From: JAHRAW01 sp028066695
Lineage (GTDB): Bacteria; Pseudomonadota; Gammaproteobacteria; Arenicellales; Poriferihabitantaceae
Assembly (NCBI GenBank): GCA_963457535.1
Contig: OY734803.1
Coordinates: 1,674,001 to 1,738,000, forward strand
Direction of reading: 5' to 3'
DNA: 64,000 bases
Position 1 is the first letter of the stretch. Every line of letters begins with the position of its first letter. This document shows, piece by piece, positions 18,072 through 27,135 of the stretch. The notes beneath the pieces were generated by a model. The model was not told the DNA's origin and did no database searches. It was given only the letters and a program-made list of their open reading frames with translations. The translations under genes were made by a program, and so were the position numbers.

Positions 18072-19687
18072 ACGCGCGCGATTCATTGGACGCGGAACAG
18101 CACGACAATCTGGCGTCGCGTTTGTGGCGGAAGGACGCGTCGTTGTGGCGCGCGTCAAAGAGTGACTTCGCCGCGGTTACGGCCCGGCTCGGCTGGCTGG
18201 AATGCATAGACTGGATGCGCGCGCGCGCCGGCGCGTTGTGCGGCTGGGCCGAGCGCGCCGCGTCGCGCGAATGCGAGCGCGTGGTGCTGCTCGGCATGGG
18301 CGGCGCCAGTTTGTCGCCGGCGGTGATGGCTTCGTTGTTCGCGCCGGCGGCGGGCCGCCCCGAGTTGCAAATCGTTGACACCACCAACCCGGAAGACATC
18401 GCGCGCGCCGCCGAGGGGGATTTGCGCCGCCGCATGTTCATAGTCGCGAGCAAGTCCGGCGACACGCGCGAGACGCTGGATTTATACGCGTTTTTTCGCG
18501 GGCAACTCGCGGCGCGCAGCGCGGGCAAAAAGCCGGATTCGCAGTTCGTCATCATCACCGACGCCGGCTCGCCGCTGCACAAACTCGGCGAGTCGTGCGG
18601 CGCCGCGAAAATTTTTCTCAACCCCGGCGACATCGGCGGGCGCTATTCGGCGCTGAGTTATTTCGGCATGGCGCCGGCCGCGCTGCTCGGCGTGGATGTC
18701 GCGGAAGTGCTGGCGCGCGCGCGCGATTTTTGCGCGACCACCAAATCGGATTCGCCGGCAAAAAACCCGGCGCTCGCGCTCGGCCTGCTGCTCGGCCGCG
18801 CCGCGCTTTCGGACAGGGATAAATTAATGCTGCAAGTCCCGCGGCAACTGCGCGCGTTCGGCATGTGGGTGGAGCAATTGGTCGCCGAGAGCAACGGCAA
18901 GGAAGGCAAGGGGTTGCTGCCGGTGCTCGCCGCGGATGACAGTGAATGCGACGGAGACGACCGCGTGGTCGTGCGCATAGACGCGCGCGCCGAATCGCAT
19001 GCGCCGAATGCCGACCATGCGCTGCGCTTTGACCAGCCGCTGCAAGTCGGCGCCGAATTTTTTCGCTGGGAAGTCGCGGTGGCGGTTGCGGCCGCGTGTT
19101 TGCGCGTCAATCCGTTTGACCAGCCCGATGTCGCGCGCGCCAAAGAAAACACGCTCGCGTGTTTGCAGGGGGAAACGCGCGCCGCGCCGCCGCCGCTTCG
19201 CGGCGAGGCATACGACTTGTATCTTCCGCGCGGGTTTGCCGAGGGCGGAGACGCGCGTGAAATCATCGCCGAGTTTTTCGGCGAACTCGCGCCGCCGGGC
19301 TATCTCGCGTTGCTGGCGTATTTGCCGGAGGAAGAAGACATGGCCGCGAAATTGGAGTCGTTGCGCGCGCGCGCCGCGGCCGCGTCCGGCGCCGCGGTTA
19401 CGCTCGGCTTCGGCCCGCGCTATCTGCATTCCACCGGCCAATACCACAAGGGCGGCCCGCGCAACGGCCGTTTCATTTTGTTCACCGCCGAAGATTCCGC
19501 CGGCGGCGCGCCGGTGCCGGGGCGCGATTACACTTTCGGCGCGCTGCACCGCGCGCAGGCCGACGGCGATTTCGCCGCGCTCTCAACAGGCGGCGCGCCG
19601 GTTCTGCGCGTGCATCTAAAAGCGGATAGACTGCGCGCGCTGGATGCGTTCGCGTCCGCATTGACCGCGCGCCCGAAGACACAATGA
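18068..19687 (+). CDS. pgi: Glucose-6-phosphate isomerase, Tal-PGI C-domain type
   Basis: Sugar-phosphate isomerase (SIS fold), 539 residues, converting glucose-6-phosphate and fructose-6-phosphate. It begins with ASRLWRKDASLW and LGWLECIDWM, then VVLLGMGGASLSPAVM, IVDTTNPEDIARA, FIVASKSGDTRETLD and VEQLVAESNGKEGKGLLPV. This pattern is that of the C-terminal half of bifunctional transaldolase/phosphoglucose isomerases rather than classical Pgi. No transaldolase domain is fused here and none lies upstream (galE is 4 nt overlapped). The active-site-like E in VAESNGKEGKG and the late HSTGQYHKGGP segment are retained. Classical short pgi is not in the window. Confidence 0.82.
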   Translation: MNARDSLDAEQHDNLASRLWRKDASLWRASKSDFAAVTARLGWLECIDWMRARAGALCGWAERAASRECERVVLLGMGGASLSPAVMASLFAPAAGRPELQIVDTTNPEDIARAAEGDLRRRMFIVASKSGDTRETLDLYAFFRGQLAARSAGKKPDSQFVIITDAGSPLHKLGESCGAAKIFLNPGDIGGRYSALSYFGMAPAALLGVDVAEVLARARDFCATTKSDSPAKNPALALGLLLGRAALSDRDKLMLQVPRQLRAFGMWVEQLVAESNGKEGKGLLPVLAADDSECDGDDRVVVRIDARAESHAPNADHALRFDQPLQVGAEFFRWEVAVAVAAACLRVNPFDQPDVARAKENTLACLQGETRAAPPPLRGEAYDLYLPRGFAEGGDAREIIAEFFGELAPPGYLALLAYLPEEEDMAAKLESLRARAAAASGAAVTLGFGPRYLHSTGQYHKGGPRNGRFILFTAEDSAGGAPVPGRDYTFGALHRAQADGDFAALSTGGAPVLRVHLKADRLRALDAFASALTARPKTQ

Positions 19688-19702
19688 CAAAATGACAGCG
19701 AA

Positions 19703-20614
19703 ATGATTTCCTTCCAACAACTCGTGATGCAGTTGCAGGCATACTGGGCGAAGCAGGGTTGCGCGATCCTGCAGCCCTATGACATGGAAGTCGGCGCCGG
19801 CACTTTTCATCCGGCGACTTTTCTCGCGGCGGTCGGGCCCGAGCCGCTGCGCGCCGCGTATGTGCAGCCGTCGCGCCGCCCGGCCGACGGCAGATACGGC
19901 GAAAATCCGAACCGGCTGCAGCACTATTTTCAATTTCAAGTCGTGCTGAAACCGTCGCCGGACGATTTTCAGGATCTCTACCTCAACTCGCTGGCCGCGC
20001 TCGGCCTGGATTTTTTGCGCGAGGACATCCGCTTCGTGGAGGACGACTGGGAGTCGCCGACCCTCGGCGCCTGGGGGCTCGGCTGGGAAATCTGGGTGAA
20101 TGGAATGGAGGTTTCGCAGTTCACTTATTTTCAGCAGGCCGGCGGCCTTGACTGCAGGCCGGTGACCGGCGAGATCACCTACGGGCTGGAGCGCATCGCC
20201 ATGCACCTGCAGGGCGTGGAAAATCTTTTTGATTTGGCGTGGAGCGACGACGGCGCCTTCACCTACCGCGACCTGCAGCGGCAAAACGAAGTGGAGCAGT
20301 CGGCGTATAACTTTGAGCATGCCGATGTGGAAAATTTGTTCGCGCAATTTACGGCCGCCGAGCGCGGCTGCGGCAACCTGCTGGAAGCGAACTTGCCGCT
20401 GCCGGCGTATGAGCAGGTGCTGAAGTCGTCGCACATTTTTAATTTGCTGGACGCGCGCAACGCGCTCGGCGTAACCGAGCGCGCGCGCTACATCGGCCGG
20501 GTGCGCAATCTGGCGCGCGCGGTCGCGCAAAGTTATTTTGACGCGCGCGAGTCGCTGGGCTTTCCCCGGCTGCGCCGCGAAAAACCCCCGGCGCAACGGC
20601 GGAGGCGGCGGTGA
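19703..20614 (+). CDS. glyQ: Glycyl-tRNA synthetase alpha subunit
   Basis: Catalytic subunit (303 residues) of the bacterial alpha2-beta2 GlyRS, a class II synthetase that charges tRNA-Gly. Characteristic sequence: SFQQLVMQLQAYWAKQGCAI, the YDMEVGAGTFHPATFL active-site stretch, RYGENPNRLQHYFQFQVVLK (motif 2) and EITYGLERIAMHLQG (motif 3). The length is typical. It is separated by only 15 nt from pgi, and its stop overlaps the GTG start of glyS. Confidence 0.98.
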   Translation: MISFQQLVMQLQAYWAKQGCAILQPYDMEVGAGTFHPATFLAAVGPEPLRAAYVQPSRRPADGRYGENPNRLQHYFQFQVVLKPSPDDFQDLYLNSLAALGLDFLREDIRFVEDDWESPTLGAWGLGWEIWVNGMEVSQFTYFQQAGGLDCRPVTGEITYGLERIAMHLQGVENLFDLAWSDDGAFTYRDLQRQNEVEQSAYNFEHADVENLFAQFTAAERGCGNLLEANLPLPAYEQVLKSSHIFNLLDARNALGVTERARYIGRVRNLARAVAQSYFDARESLGFPRLRREKPPAQRRRRR

Positions 20615-22767
20615 GCGGCGCGCGCGCCAACTTGCTGGTGGAAATCGGCACCGAGGAACTGCCGCCGCGCGCGCTGCAGTCGCTGGCGTATGCTTTCGCC
20701 AGTGATCTTGCGCTCGAACTCGTCGCTGCCGAAATAGCCGGCAAGTCCGGCCATGGGGTTGTAGCTAAATGGTACGGCTTCTCCACGCCACGGCGGCTGG
20801 CGGTGCGCATTGAAGATGTTGCCGACGTGCAGCCGCGCCGCGTAATGGAACGCCGCGGCCCGTCGCTGCGCGACGCGTATGACGCCGCCGGCAATCCGAC
20901 CCGCGCGGCGCTCGGCTTCGCCAAATCCTGCGGCGTTCCAATGGCAAAACTGCAGCGCGTTGAAACCGAAAAGGGCGCGTGGCTGGTCTGCCGCGAATCG
21001 CGCGCCGGAAAAAAACTCGCCGAAGTGCTGAGCGATTGCCTGGCGCAGGTGCTGCGGCGGCTGCCGGCGCCGAAGCGAATGCGCTGGGGCGGCGGCGAAG
21101 TGGAATTCGTCCGTCCGGCGCACTGGCTGCTCGCGCTGCACGGCGCGCGCGTGGTTAAGGCGGAAGCGCTCGGCCTGCGCGCCGGCCGCCACACCCGCGG
21201 TCACCGTTTTCATGCCGACCGCACACTTGCGGTGCCGAACGCGGACGCGTATGAAAAACTGCTGGAGAAGAAGGGCATGGTCATCGCCGATTTCGCGCAG
21301 CGACGCAAGAAAATCCGGAAGCAACTCACCGGCATTGAAAAGCGCACTGCAAGTGTGCGCAACCTCCGCACGAGAATCGCCGATGATGACGCGCTGTTGG
21401 ACCTGGTCACCGGAATGGTGGAATGGCCGCAAACGCTCGTCGGCGAATTTGACAGGCGCTATTTGAAACTCCCGCCGGAAGTGCTGGTTTCGGTGATGCG
21501 CGATCACCAAAAATATTTTCCGCTGGTGTCAGGCAATGGAAAGTTGCTGCCGGTGTTTGCATTTGTCGCGAACATCAAGAGCAAATCTCCAGCGCGGGTG
21601 CAGCAGGGCAATGAGCGCGTGCTGCGCGCGCGGCTGGCGGATGCGGAATTTTTGTTGGAGAAAGATTTGAAAGTTCCGCTGGAAGAGCGGCGCGCGGAGC
21701 TGAAGGGGATTTTGTTTCATCAAAAATTCGGCACGCTGCATGACAAATCTGAGCGCATCGCGTCTCTCGCCAGTCATATCGCGCACAAATTGAATGCCGA
21801 CGTCAAGAGCGTGATGCGCGCCGCGCGGCTATGCAAAGCGGATTTGGCGAGTGACATGGTTGGTGAGTTGCCCGAACTGCAGGGCGTCATCGGCCGTTAC
21901 TGCGCAAAAAAACACGGCGAGACAAAAGTCGTCGCTGATGCGATAGAGCAGCATTATTTGCCGCGTTATGCCGGCGGCAAGTTGCCGCGCGGGCAAATCG
22001 CACAGATCATTGCGCTGGCAGACATGCTGGATTCGCTTTCTGTATTTTTTGCGGCGGGCAAGATGCCGAGTGGCGCCAGCGACCCGTTTGCATTGCGCCG
22101 CGCCGCGGCCGGCGTGCTGCGCATCATCATCGAGATGAAACTCGACATTGATGTACATGAACTACTGGAGATACATACGGGAAAAGGCTCGTTGTTGGGG
22201 TGGGATGAAAAAATCCAACTCGGCGAAGAAGGCCGCGACCAACTTCTCGACTTTATTATCGGCCGCGTCAAATCATACTACCGGTGGAAGGGCTACCGCA
22301 CCGCAGAAATCGCAGCGGTACTTGCCTGCCGCCCCCCGCACAGACTGCTTGACTTTGACCGCCGCTTGAAAGCGCTCAGCCGTTTCTTCAAAAAACAGCG
22401 CGCCGCGGCCGAGTCGCTTGCCGCGGCCAACAAACGCATCGCCAACATACTCGGCAAGGCGGAAGACGCGCCGGAAAATTACGACCGCAAAAAACTCATT
22501 GAAAAAGCGGAACTCCGCCTCGCCGACAGCCTGGAACAAACCGGCGCGCATGCCGAGCGTTGTTTCGCGGCCGGCAAATACGACGACGGCCTCGCCGCCC
22601 TGTCCAAACTCCGGCAGCCGGTGGACGCGTTCTTTGATGAAGTTCTGGTCATGGCGCCCGACGAAAACCTCCGCAAAAACCGCCTGGCATTGTTGCGCCG
22701 CATTCGCAATCTTTTCCTCGCGGCCGCCGACATCTCCCACCTGCGCCCCGGGCAAAAAACCAAATGA
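20611..22767 (+). CDS. glyS: Glycyl-tRNA synthetase beta subunit
   Basis: Beta subunit of GlyRS, 718 residues, needed for tRNA-Gly binding. It opens LLVEIGTEELPPRALQSL, the hallmark of GlyS, has a central HD-like stretch with LPELQGVIGRYCAKKHGE and ends with the anticodon-binding DALR-type region (AVDAF-like PVDAFFDEVLVMAPDE NLRKNRLALL). It starts at GTG 20611 inside the glyQ stop (GTGA). A less extreme codon bias (more AT-ending codons, e.g. around 21.3-22.3 kb) than its neighbours is visible, but the protein is intact. The stop overlaps the MazG-like gene by 4 nt. Confidence 0.97.
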   Translation: MSGARANLLVEIGTEELPPRALQSLAYAFASDLALELVAAEIAGKSGHGVVAKWYGFSTPRRLAVRIEDVADVQPRRVMERRGPSLRDAYDAAGNPTRAALGFAKSCGVPMAKLQRVETEKGAWLVCRESRAGKKLAEVLSDCLAQVLRRLPAPKRMRWGGGEVEFVRPAHWLLALHGARVVKAEALGLRAGRHTRGHRFHADRTLAVPNADAYEKLLEKKGMVIADFAQRRKKIRKQLTGIEKRTASVRNLRTRIADDDALLDLVTGMVEWPQTLVGEFDRRYLKLPPEVLVSVMRDHQKYFPLVSGNGKLLPVFAFVANIKSKSPARVQQGNERVLRARLADAEFLLEKDLKVPLEERRAELKGILFHQKFGTLHDKSERIASLASHIAHKLNADVKSVMRAARLCKADLASDMVGELPELQGVIGRYCAKKHGETKVVADAIEQHYLPRYAGGKLPRGQIAQIIALADMLDSLSVFFAAGKMPSGASDPFALRRAAAGVLRIIIEMKLDIDVHELLEIHTGKGSLLGWDEKIQLGEEGRDQLLDFIIGRVKSYYRWKGYRTAEIAAVLACRPPHRLLDFDRRLKALSRFFKKQRAAAESLAAANKRIANILGKAEDAPENYDRKKLIEKAELRLADSLEQTGAHAERCFAAGKYDDGLAALSKLRQPVDAFFDEVLVMAPDENLRKNRLALLRRIRNLFLAAADISHLRPGQKTK

Positions 22768-23108
22768 AAAACCCCGACTCGTTTTCCGCGATGATGGATG
22801 AAGTGCGCGCGTTTCACGCCAAGCACCGCTTCGCCGAGCTCGGCGGCGAAGACATGGTCTACCGCGTCTCGCTGATGGCCGAGGAACTGGGCGAGATTTC
22901 CGCATGCGTCACCAAGGGAAAACCGAAGGAGGAATTGGCCGAGGAATGCGCGGACTTGCTGATTCTTTTGCTGGGCAACGCCATCGCCGCCGATTTTGAT
23001 TTGGCGCGCGCGTTTCGCGAAAAGATGGCGAAGATCAACCGGCGCGGCAGCCGCGTGGTCAGCGGGCGCGTGCGCGTGTCCAACTTCGGCGGCGGCGAAA
23101 ATGCCTGA
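22764..23108 (+). CDS. MazG-like nucleotide pyrophosphohydrolase
   Basis: Small all-alpha NTP pyrophosphatase-like protein, 114 residues. The MazG signature is seen as LMAEELGEISACV and ELAEECADLLILLLGNAIA, where the EELGE and EECAD acids coordinate magnesium. Members hydrolyse non-canonical nucleoside triphosphates or similar substrates to monophosphates; which one is unknown here. It is inserted between glyS and gmhB and overlaps both (4 nt and 8 nt), so it is part of that operon. Confidence 0.75.
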   Translation: MKNPDSFSAMMDEVRAFHAKHRFAELGGEDMVYRVSLMAEELGEISACVTKGKPKEELAEECADLLILLLGNAIAADFDLARAFREKMAKINRRGSRVVSGRVRVSNFGGGENA

Positions 23109-23661
23109 GCGCCTGATCATCTTGGACCGCGACGGCGTGATCAACTACAACCGCCGCGACCACATCAAAAGCCCGGAGGAATGGGAGGCGTTGCCCGGCA
23201 GTTTGGACGCGATCGCCCGGCTGTGCCGCGCCGGCTACCGCGTCGCGGTGATCACCAACCAGTCGGGAGTCGCGCGCGGTTTGTTCAGCATCAACACGCT
23301 GAACCGCATTCACCGAAAAATGCTGGACCAACTGCAGGCGGCCGGCGGCGAGATCAGCGCGATTTTTTTCTGCCCGCACATGAAAGACGACGGGTGCGAA
23401 TGCCGCAAGCCGAAGCCCGGCATGTTTTTGGAACTCGCCGAGCGGCTGAAATGCAGTTTGCGCGGCACTTACGCGCTCGGCGATTCCATGCGCGACCTGG
23501 AGGCCGCGCATGCCGCAAACGCCAGTCCGGTGCTGGTGGAGAGCGGCGACGGCCGCGAGACCGCGCGCGAACTTTCCGCGCCGCAATTCGCGCACCTCGC
23601 CGATGTGCCGGTGCACAAAGACCTGGCCGCGTTCACCGCCAAGTTGCTCGCCGCGCGCTGA
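23101..23661 (+). CDS. gmhB: D-glycero-beta-D-manno-heptose-1,7-bisphosphate 7-phosphatase
   Basis: HAD-family phosphatase, 186 residues, in ADP-heptose synthesis for the lipopolysaccharide inner core. Motif I is LIILDRDGVINYN (nucleophile and acid Asp), motif II VAVITNQSGVARG, then the zinc-loop cysteines CPHMKDDGCECRKPKPGMF characteristic of GmhB, and motif IV GDSMRDLEAA. The ATG at 23101 overlaps the upstream stop. The glyS-gmhB-plsC order is common in gammaproteobacteria and supports a Gram-negative LPS-producing host. Confidence 0.93.
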   Translation: MPERLIILDRDGVINYNRRDHIKSPEEWEALPGSLDAIARLCRAGYRVAVITNQSGVARGLFSINTLNRIHRKMLDQLQAAGGEISAIFFCPHMKDDGCECRKPKPGMFLELAERLKCSLRGTYALGDSMRDLEAAHAANASPVLVESGDGRETARELSAPQFAHLADVPVHKDLAAFTAKLLAAR

Positions 23662-24368
23662 TGCCCGGCTCGCTGCTCTACCTCGCCGCGCAGGCCGCGA
23701 GCGCGCTGCTGTTCAGTCCGTTCGCGCTGCTTTGCGTAGTGCTTCCGTCGGTGCCGCGCGCGCGCGTCATCGGTATTTGGGCGCGCTTCAATATTTGGAC
23801 GCTGCGCGTTTTTTGCGGCATCACCTGCGAAGTGCGCGGCCTGGAAAACATTCCGCCGCGCCCGGCGGTGCTGCTGGCGAACCACCAGTCGGCCTGGGAG
23901 ACGCTGTATTTTCAACTGGTGTTTCCGCCGCAGTCTTATATTTTGAAAGCGCAGTTGCTGTGGATTCCGTTTTTCGGCTGGGGTCTGGCGGCGAACCGCC
24001 CGGTCGCGATCAACCGCGCAAAAAAAATTCGCGCGCTGGAGCAGTTGCTGACGCAGGGCGCGATTCGGCTGCGCGAGGGGCGCTGGGTGGTCGCGTTCCC
24101 CGAAGGCACGCGCATGCCGCCGGGCCGGCCCGGCAAGTTTCAGGCCGGCGGCGCGCTGCTCGCGGTGCGCAGCGGCGCGCCGGTGGTGCCGGTCGCGCAC
24201 AACGCCGGATTGTTCTGGCCGAAGAACGGTTTCTTAAAGCGGCGCGGCGTGATTCAACTGCGCATCGGCGCGCCGATTGAAAGCAAGGGGCGCAAGCCGC
24301 AGGAAGTGAACGCGCAGGCCGAGGCCTGGGTGCGTAAAACTTTGCGCGAGTTGCCGCAGTCGCGCTAG
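23661..24368 (+). CDS. plsC: 1-acyl-sn-glycerol-3-phosphate acyltransferase
   Basis: Inner-membrane acyltransferase (235 residues) that makes phosphatidic acid from lysophosphatidic acid. The N-terminus is hydrophobic (SLLYLAAQAASALLFSPFAL). Acyltransferase block I is VLLANHQSAWETL (NHQS in place of the classic NHxxxxD; here H-x4 ends in E-T, a variant seen in this subgroup), block III VAFPEGTRM and block IV VVPVAHNAG. The start overlaps the gmhB stop (TGATG). The stop overlaps the convergent rsmA stop. Confidence 0.9.
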   Translation: MPGSLLYLAAQAASALLFSPFALLCVVLPSVPRARVIGIWARFNIWTLRVFCGITCEVRGLENIPPRPAVLLANHQSAWETLYFQLVFPPQSYILKAQLLWIPFFGWGLAANRPVAINRAKKIRALEQLLTQGAIRLREGRWVVAFPEGTRMPPGRPGKFQAGGALLAVRSGAPVVPVAHNAGLFWPKNGFLKRRGVIQLRIGAPIESKGRKPQEVNAQAEAWVRKTLRELPQSR

Positions 24369-25147
24369 GCCCCGGCGTCATACAGCGCGTCGGCGAGCGC
24401 GATGAACTGCGCCGGCGCCAGCGCCTCGGCGCGCAAACTTGAATCCACGCCGGCGCGCGCAAAATGCGCCGGGCCGGCGAGTTGGGCGAGCGCGTTGCGC
24501 AGGGTTTTTCTGCGCTGCCCGAAGGCGGCGCGTACCACCTCCTCAAACACTTTCGGTTCGCGCGCGCGCGCCGGCTGCGATTTCGGCGTGATGCGCACCA
24601 CGGTGGAGGCGACTTTCGGCGGCGGCGCGAACGCGGCCGCCGGCACATCAAACAGCAGTTCGCAATCGGCCTCCACCGCGGCGGTCACCGTCAGCCGCCC
24701 GTAATTTTTTCCGCCGGGCGGCGCGGCGAGGCGCAGCGCGACTTCGCGCTGCAGCATGAACAGCATGTCGCGAATCAGTTGCGCCTGCGACAGCAGGTGA
24801 AACAGCAGCGGCGTTGAAATGTTGTAGGGCAGGTTGCCGATGACGCGCAATTGCCCGTCGGCTGCCGCGTCTTTCAGGGAAAACTGCAGAATGTCCGCCT
24901 GCACCACGCGCACGCGCTGCGGCAAAAATTTTTGCCGGAGTTGCGCCGCCAAGTCGCGGTCAATTTCCACCGCGGTGAGATGCGCGACGCGCCCGGCGAG
25001 CGCGCCGGTCAACGCGCCGCGCCCGGGTCCGATTTCCAGCACATGCTGTTCGCGCGCCGGCGCGAAGGCCATGAGCAGTTGCGCCAGCACGCGGCGGTCG
25101 GTCAGAAAATGCTGGCCGAATCTTTTGCGGGGAGCGCCGATGTTCAT
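24365..25147 (-). CDS. rsmA: 16S rRNA (adenine1518/1519-N6) dimethyltransferase
   Basis: KsgA/RsmA, 260 residues, dimethylates two adenines in the loop of 16S helix 45 during small-subunit assembly. Visible: PRKRFGQHFLTDRRVL, SAM motif VLEIGPGRGALTGALAG, LTAVEIDRDLAAQL and catalytic IGNLPYNISTPLLFHLL (NLPY). Full length. It is on the minus strand, convergent with plsC (4-nt stop overlap) and followed upstream by the hydrolase gene on the same strand, 27 nt away. Confidence 0.97.
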   Translation of the reverse strand: MNIGAPRKRFGQHFLTDRRVLAQLLMAFAPAREQHVLEIGPGRGALTGALAGRVAHLTAVEIDRDLAAQLRQKFLPQRVRVVQADILQFSLKDAAADGQLRVIGNLPYNISTPLLFHLLSQAQLIRDMLFMLQREVALRLAAPPGGKNYGRLTVTAAVEADCELLFDVPAAAFAPPPKVASTVVRITPKSQPARAREPKVFEEVVRAAFGQRRKTLRNALAQLAGPAHFARAGVDSSLRAEALAPAQFIALADALYDAGA

Positions 25148-25174
25148 TAATAATGGGTGACGAGCGGGGGAAAA

Positions 25175-26149
25175 TTATTCCCGCAAAAAATCCAGCACGC
25201 GCCGATTGACTCGTTCCAGAAATTCGGCGCGGTCAAACCCGGGCGGATCAAACGCGGACGGGTTGTCGCGCAATCGCTCGGGGACGGGCGCGATGAACGC
25301 GTAGTGGTGCGCGTCCACCACTTCCAATTGCGCACGCGCCGGCATGTGCGCGTGCAGGTATTCGGCGTGAAACGGATAGCGCAAATGCTCGTCGCGCGCA
25401 AACCGCAGAATCAGCGCGTCCGGCCGAAAGTCGGCGAGGTTTTCCGCTTTGAAAAGTTGCCCGACCGGCGCGGCCAGCGCCACTTTGCGAAACGCCAGCG
25501 GCTCTATGCCGCCGCCGCCGCGCGGAAAAATCGCGGACAGCAGCGTGTGCCACAGCCGCGCCCACCACGGCAGCGCGCTGCAAAAATACGCGTCTTGTTC
25601 GTGGCGCAGTTTGCAGTGGCGCGCGGCCGCCGAAAAATCAAACTCCGCGCCGGCCGCGGCGACCACCGTGGCGCCGCCGAGCGAATAACCGACCGCGCTG
25701 ACATCGTCCATATTTGCAGCCGCGCGAAATTCCGGTAGCGCGGCGAGCGCGTCCAGCGCCGCGCCGAGTTCGCCGATGCGCGCATGCATGGCGCGCGTTC
25801 GGCCGGCCGCGAACCACGCGTCGTTGCGGTGCTGCGGCGCGGCCACGATGAAGCCGTTTGCGGCCAGATGCGCGGCGGTTAAGTGGTGGTTGTGGTAGCG
25901 CCCGCCGTAGCCGTGCGACATGACCACCACCGAAAAACTTCCGGCGGCCGGCGGCGCGTCTGCCGCGTAGCGCACATTAAACGGGCCGAGTTGCAGCGGC
26001 GCCGGCGGCGCGTCGCTCGGATACCACAAACCGAACTCGCCGTTTCCGTCGTTAATTTCGCGGAAGCCGACATTGGCCGCGGCGGCGGCCGCGGATGCGC
26101 ACAGCGCGCAAATGAAGAGCGCAAGACGCGCGGTCCTTATTGCGGCCAT
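25175..26149 (-). CDS. Secreted alpha/beta hydrolase, dienelactone-hydrolase-like
   Basis: Exported hydrolase of 324 residues. The N-terminus is a signal peptide (TARLALFICALCASAAAAAA). The fold is indicated by VVMSHGYGGRYHNHHLTA (oxyanion region), IVAAPQHRND and the nucleophile elbow SAVGYSLGGATVVAA with Ser in GYSLG; a late His (VVDAHHYAFIAPVP) could complete the triad. It resembles the 'predicted dienelactone hydrolase' group, which includes PAF-acetylhydrolase-like lipases; the substrate is unknown. I chose the ATG at 26149 because it begins the signal peptide; an upstream in-frame ATG at 26227 would bury it. Confidence 0.78.
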   Translation of the reverse strand: MAAIRTARLALFICALCASAAAAAANVGFREINDGNGEFGLWYPSDAPPAPLQLGPFNVRYAADAPPAAGSFSVVVMSHGYGGRYHNHHLTAAHLAANGFIVAAPQHRNDAWFAAGRTRAMHARIGELGAALDALAALPEFRAAANMDDVSAVGYSLGGATVVAAAGAEFDFSAAARHCKLRHEQDAYFCSALPWWARLWHTLLSAIFPRGGGGIEPLAFRKVALAAPVGQLFKAENLADFRPDALILRFARDEHLRYPFHAEYLHAHMPARAQLEVVDAHHYAFIAPVPERLRDNPSAFDPPGFDRAEFLERVNRRVLDFLRE

Positions 26150-26210
26150 TTCCGGTTCTCCGGTGAAGTGGTTGCGGGGGGAAATGCGCGGCTGCGCCCG
26201 CGCCGCCGTA

Positions 26211-26219
26211 TGGTATACT
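26211..26219 (+). promoter_or_regulatory. Extended -10 promoter of the nuo operon
   Basis: TGG followed directly by TATACT (26214-26219), a strong extended -10; no -35 is visible in the GC-rich DNA upstream. It predicts a leader of about 22 nt before the nuoA ATG at 26248. Confidence 0.5.
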
Positions 26220-26247
26220 CGTTCCATTCCCAGCGCATACCAGCGGC

Positions 26248-26604
26248 ATGCTCGCCAACTACTTTCCCATTCTCCTTTTCCTCGCGGTCGGCGCGGGCGC
26301 GGGCGCGATCGCCATCGCCGTCGGGCGCGTGCTCGCGCCGAGCAAGCCGTATCACGACAAATTGACGCCGTATGAATGCGGCTTTGAGGCGTTTGAGGAT
26401 TCGCGCATGAAGTTTGATGTGCGCTATTACCTGGTCGCGATCTTGTTCATCATCTTTGACCTGGAAATCGCCTTTCTGTTTCCGTGGGCGGTCGCTTTCG
26501 GGGACATCGGCGTGTTCGGTTTCTGGGCGATGATGGTGTTCCTCGCGGTGCTGGTGGTCGGCTTCGCCTATGAATGGAAGAAAGGCGCGCTGGACTGGGA
26601 ATGA
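26248..26604 (+). CDS. nuoA: NADH-quinone oxidoreductase subunit A
   Basis: Small membrane subunit of complex I, 118 residues, with three predicted helices: LANYFPILLFLAVGAGAGA, YLVAILFIIFDLEIAFLFPW and FWAMMVFLAVLVVGFAYEW. The conserved loop PYECGFEAFEDSRMKFDVRYY between helices 1 and 2 carries the ECG cysteine near the quinone site. It is first in the nuo operon, immediately after an extended -10 promoter. Confidence 0.97.
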   Translation: MLANYFPILLFLAVGAGAGAIAIAVGRVLAPSKPYHDKLTPYECGFEAFEDSRMKFDVRYYLVAILFIIFDLEIAFLFPWAVAFGDIGVFGFWAMMVFLAVLVVGFAYEWKKGALDWE

Positions 26605-26625
26605 CGCGCGCAACCGAAAAGACGC

Positions 26626-27135
26626 ATGGCGCTTGAAGGACATTTGTCGCAGGGCTTCGCCACCGCGCGCCTGGACCAACTGATCAACTGGGCGCGCACC
26701 GGCTCCATGTGGCCGATGACTTTCGGCCTGGCCTGCTGCGCGGTGGAGATGATGCAGGCCGGCGCGGCGCGCTACGACCTGGACCGTTTCGGCGTTTTGT
26801 TCCGCCCGAGTCCGCGGCAGTCGGATGTGATGATCGTCGCCGGCACGCTGACCAACAAAATGGCGCCGGCGTTGCGCCGCGTTTATGACCAGATGGCCGA
26901 GCCGCGCTGGGTCATTTCCATGGGCTCGTGCGCGAACGGCGGCGGCTACTACCATTATTCCTATTCGGTGGTGCGCGGCTGCGACCGCATCGTGCCGGTG
27001 GATGTCTATGTGCCCGGCTGCCCGCCGACCGCCGAAGCGCTGATTCACGGCATTTTGCAACTGCAAAAGAAAATCAAAAAGACCAACACGATCGCGCGGC
27101 CGCGCGGGACGGACGCGGCGAAAGCGGCGTCATGA
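26626..27135 (+). CDS. nuoB: NADH-quinone oxidoreductase subunit B
   Basis: Peripheral-arm subunit (169 residues) that binds the terminal [4Fe-4S] cluster N2, the electron donor to quinone. Ligand cysteines are visible in TFGLACCAVEMMQ (tandem Cys), SMGSCANGGGYYHYS and YVPGCPPTAEAL. It is 21 nt downstream of nuoA, and its stop overlaps the nuoC start (ATGA). Confidence 0.98.
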   Translation: MALEGHLSQGFATARLDQLINWARTGSMWPMTFGLACCAVEMMQAGAARYDLDRFGVLFRPSPRQSDVMIVAGTLTNKMAPALRRVYDQMAEPRWVISMGSCANGGGYYHYSYSVVRGCDRIVPVDVYVPGCPPTAEALIHGILQLQKKIKKTNTIARPRGTDAAKAAS

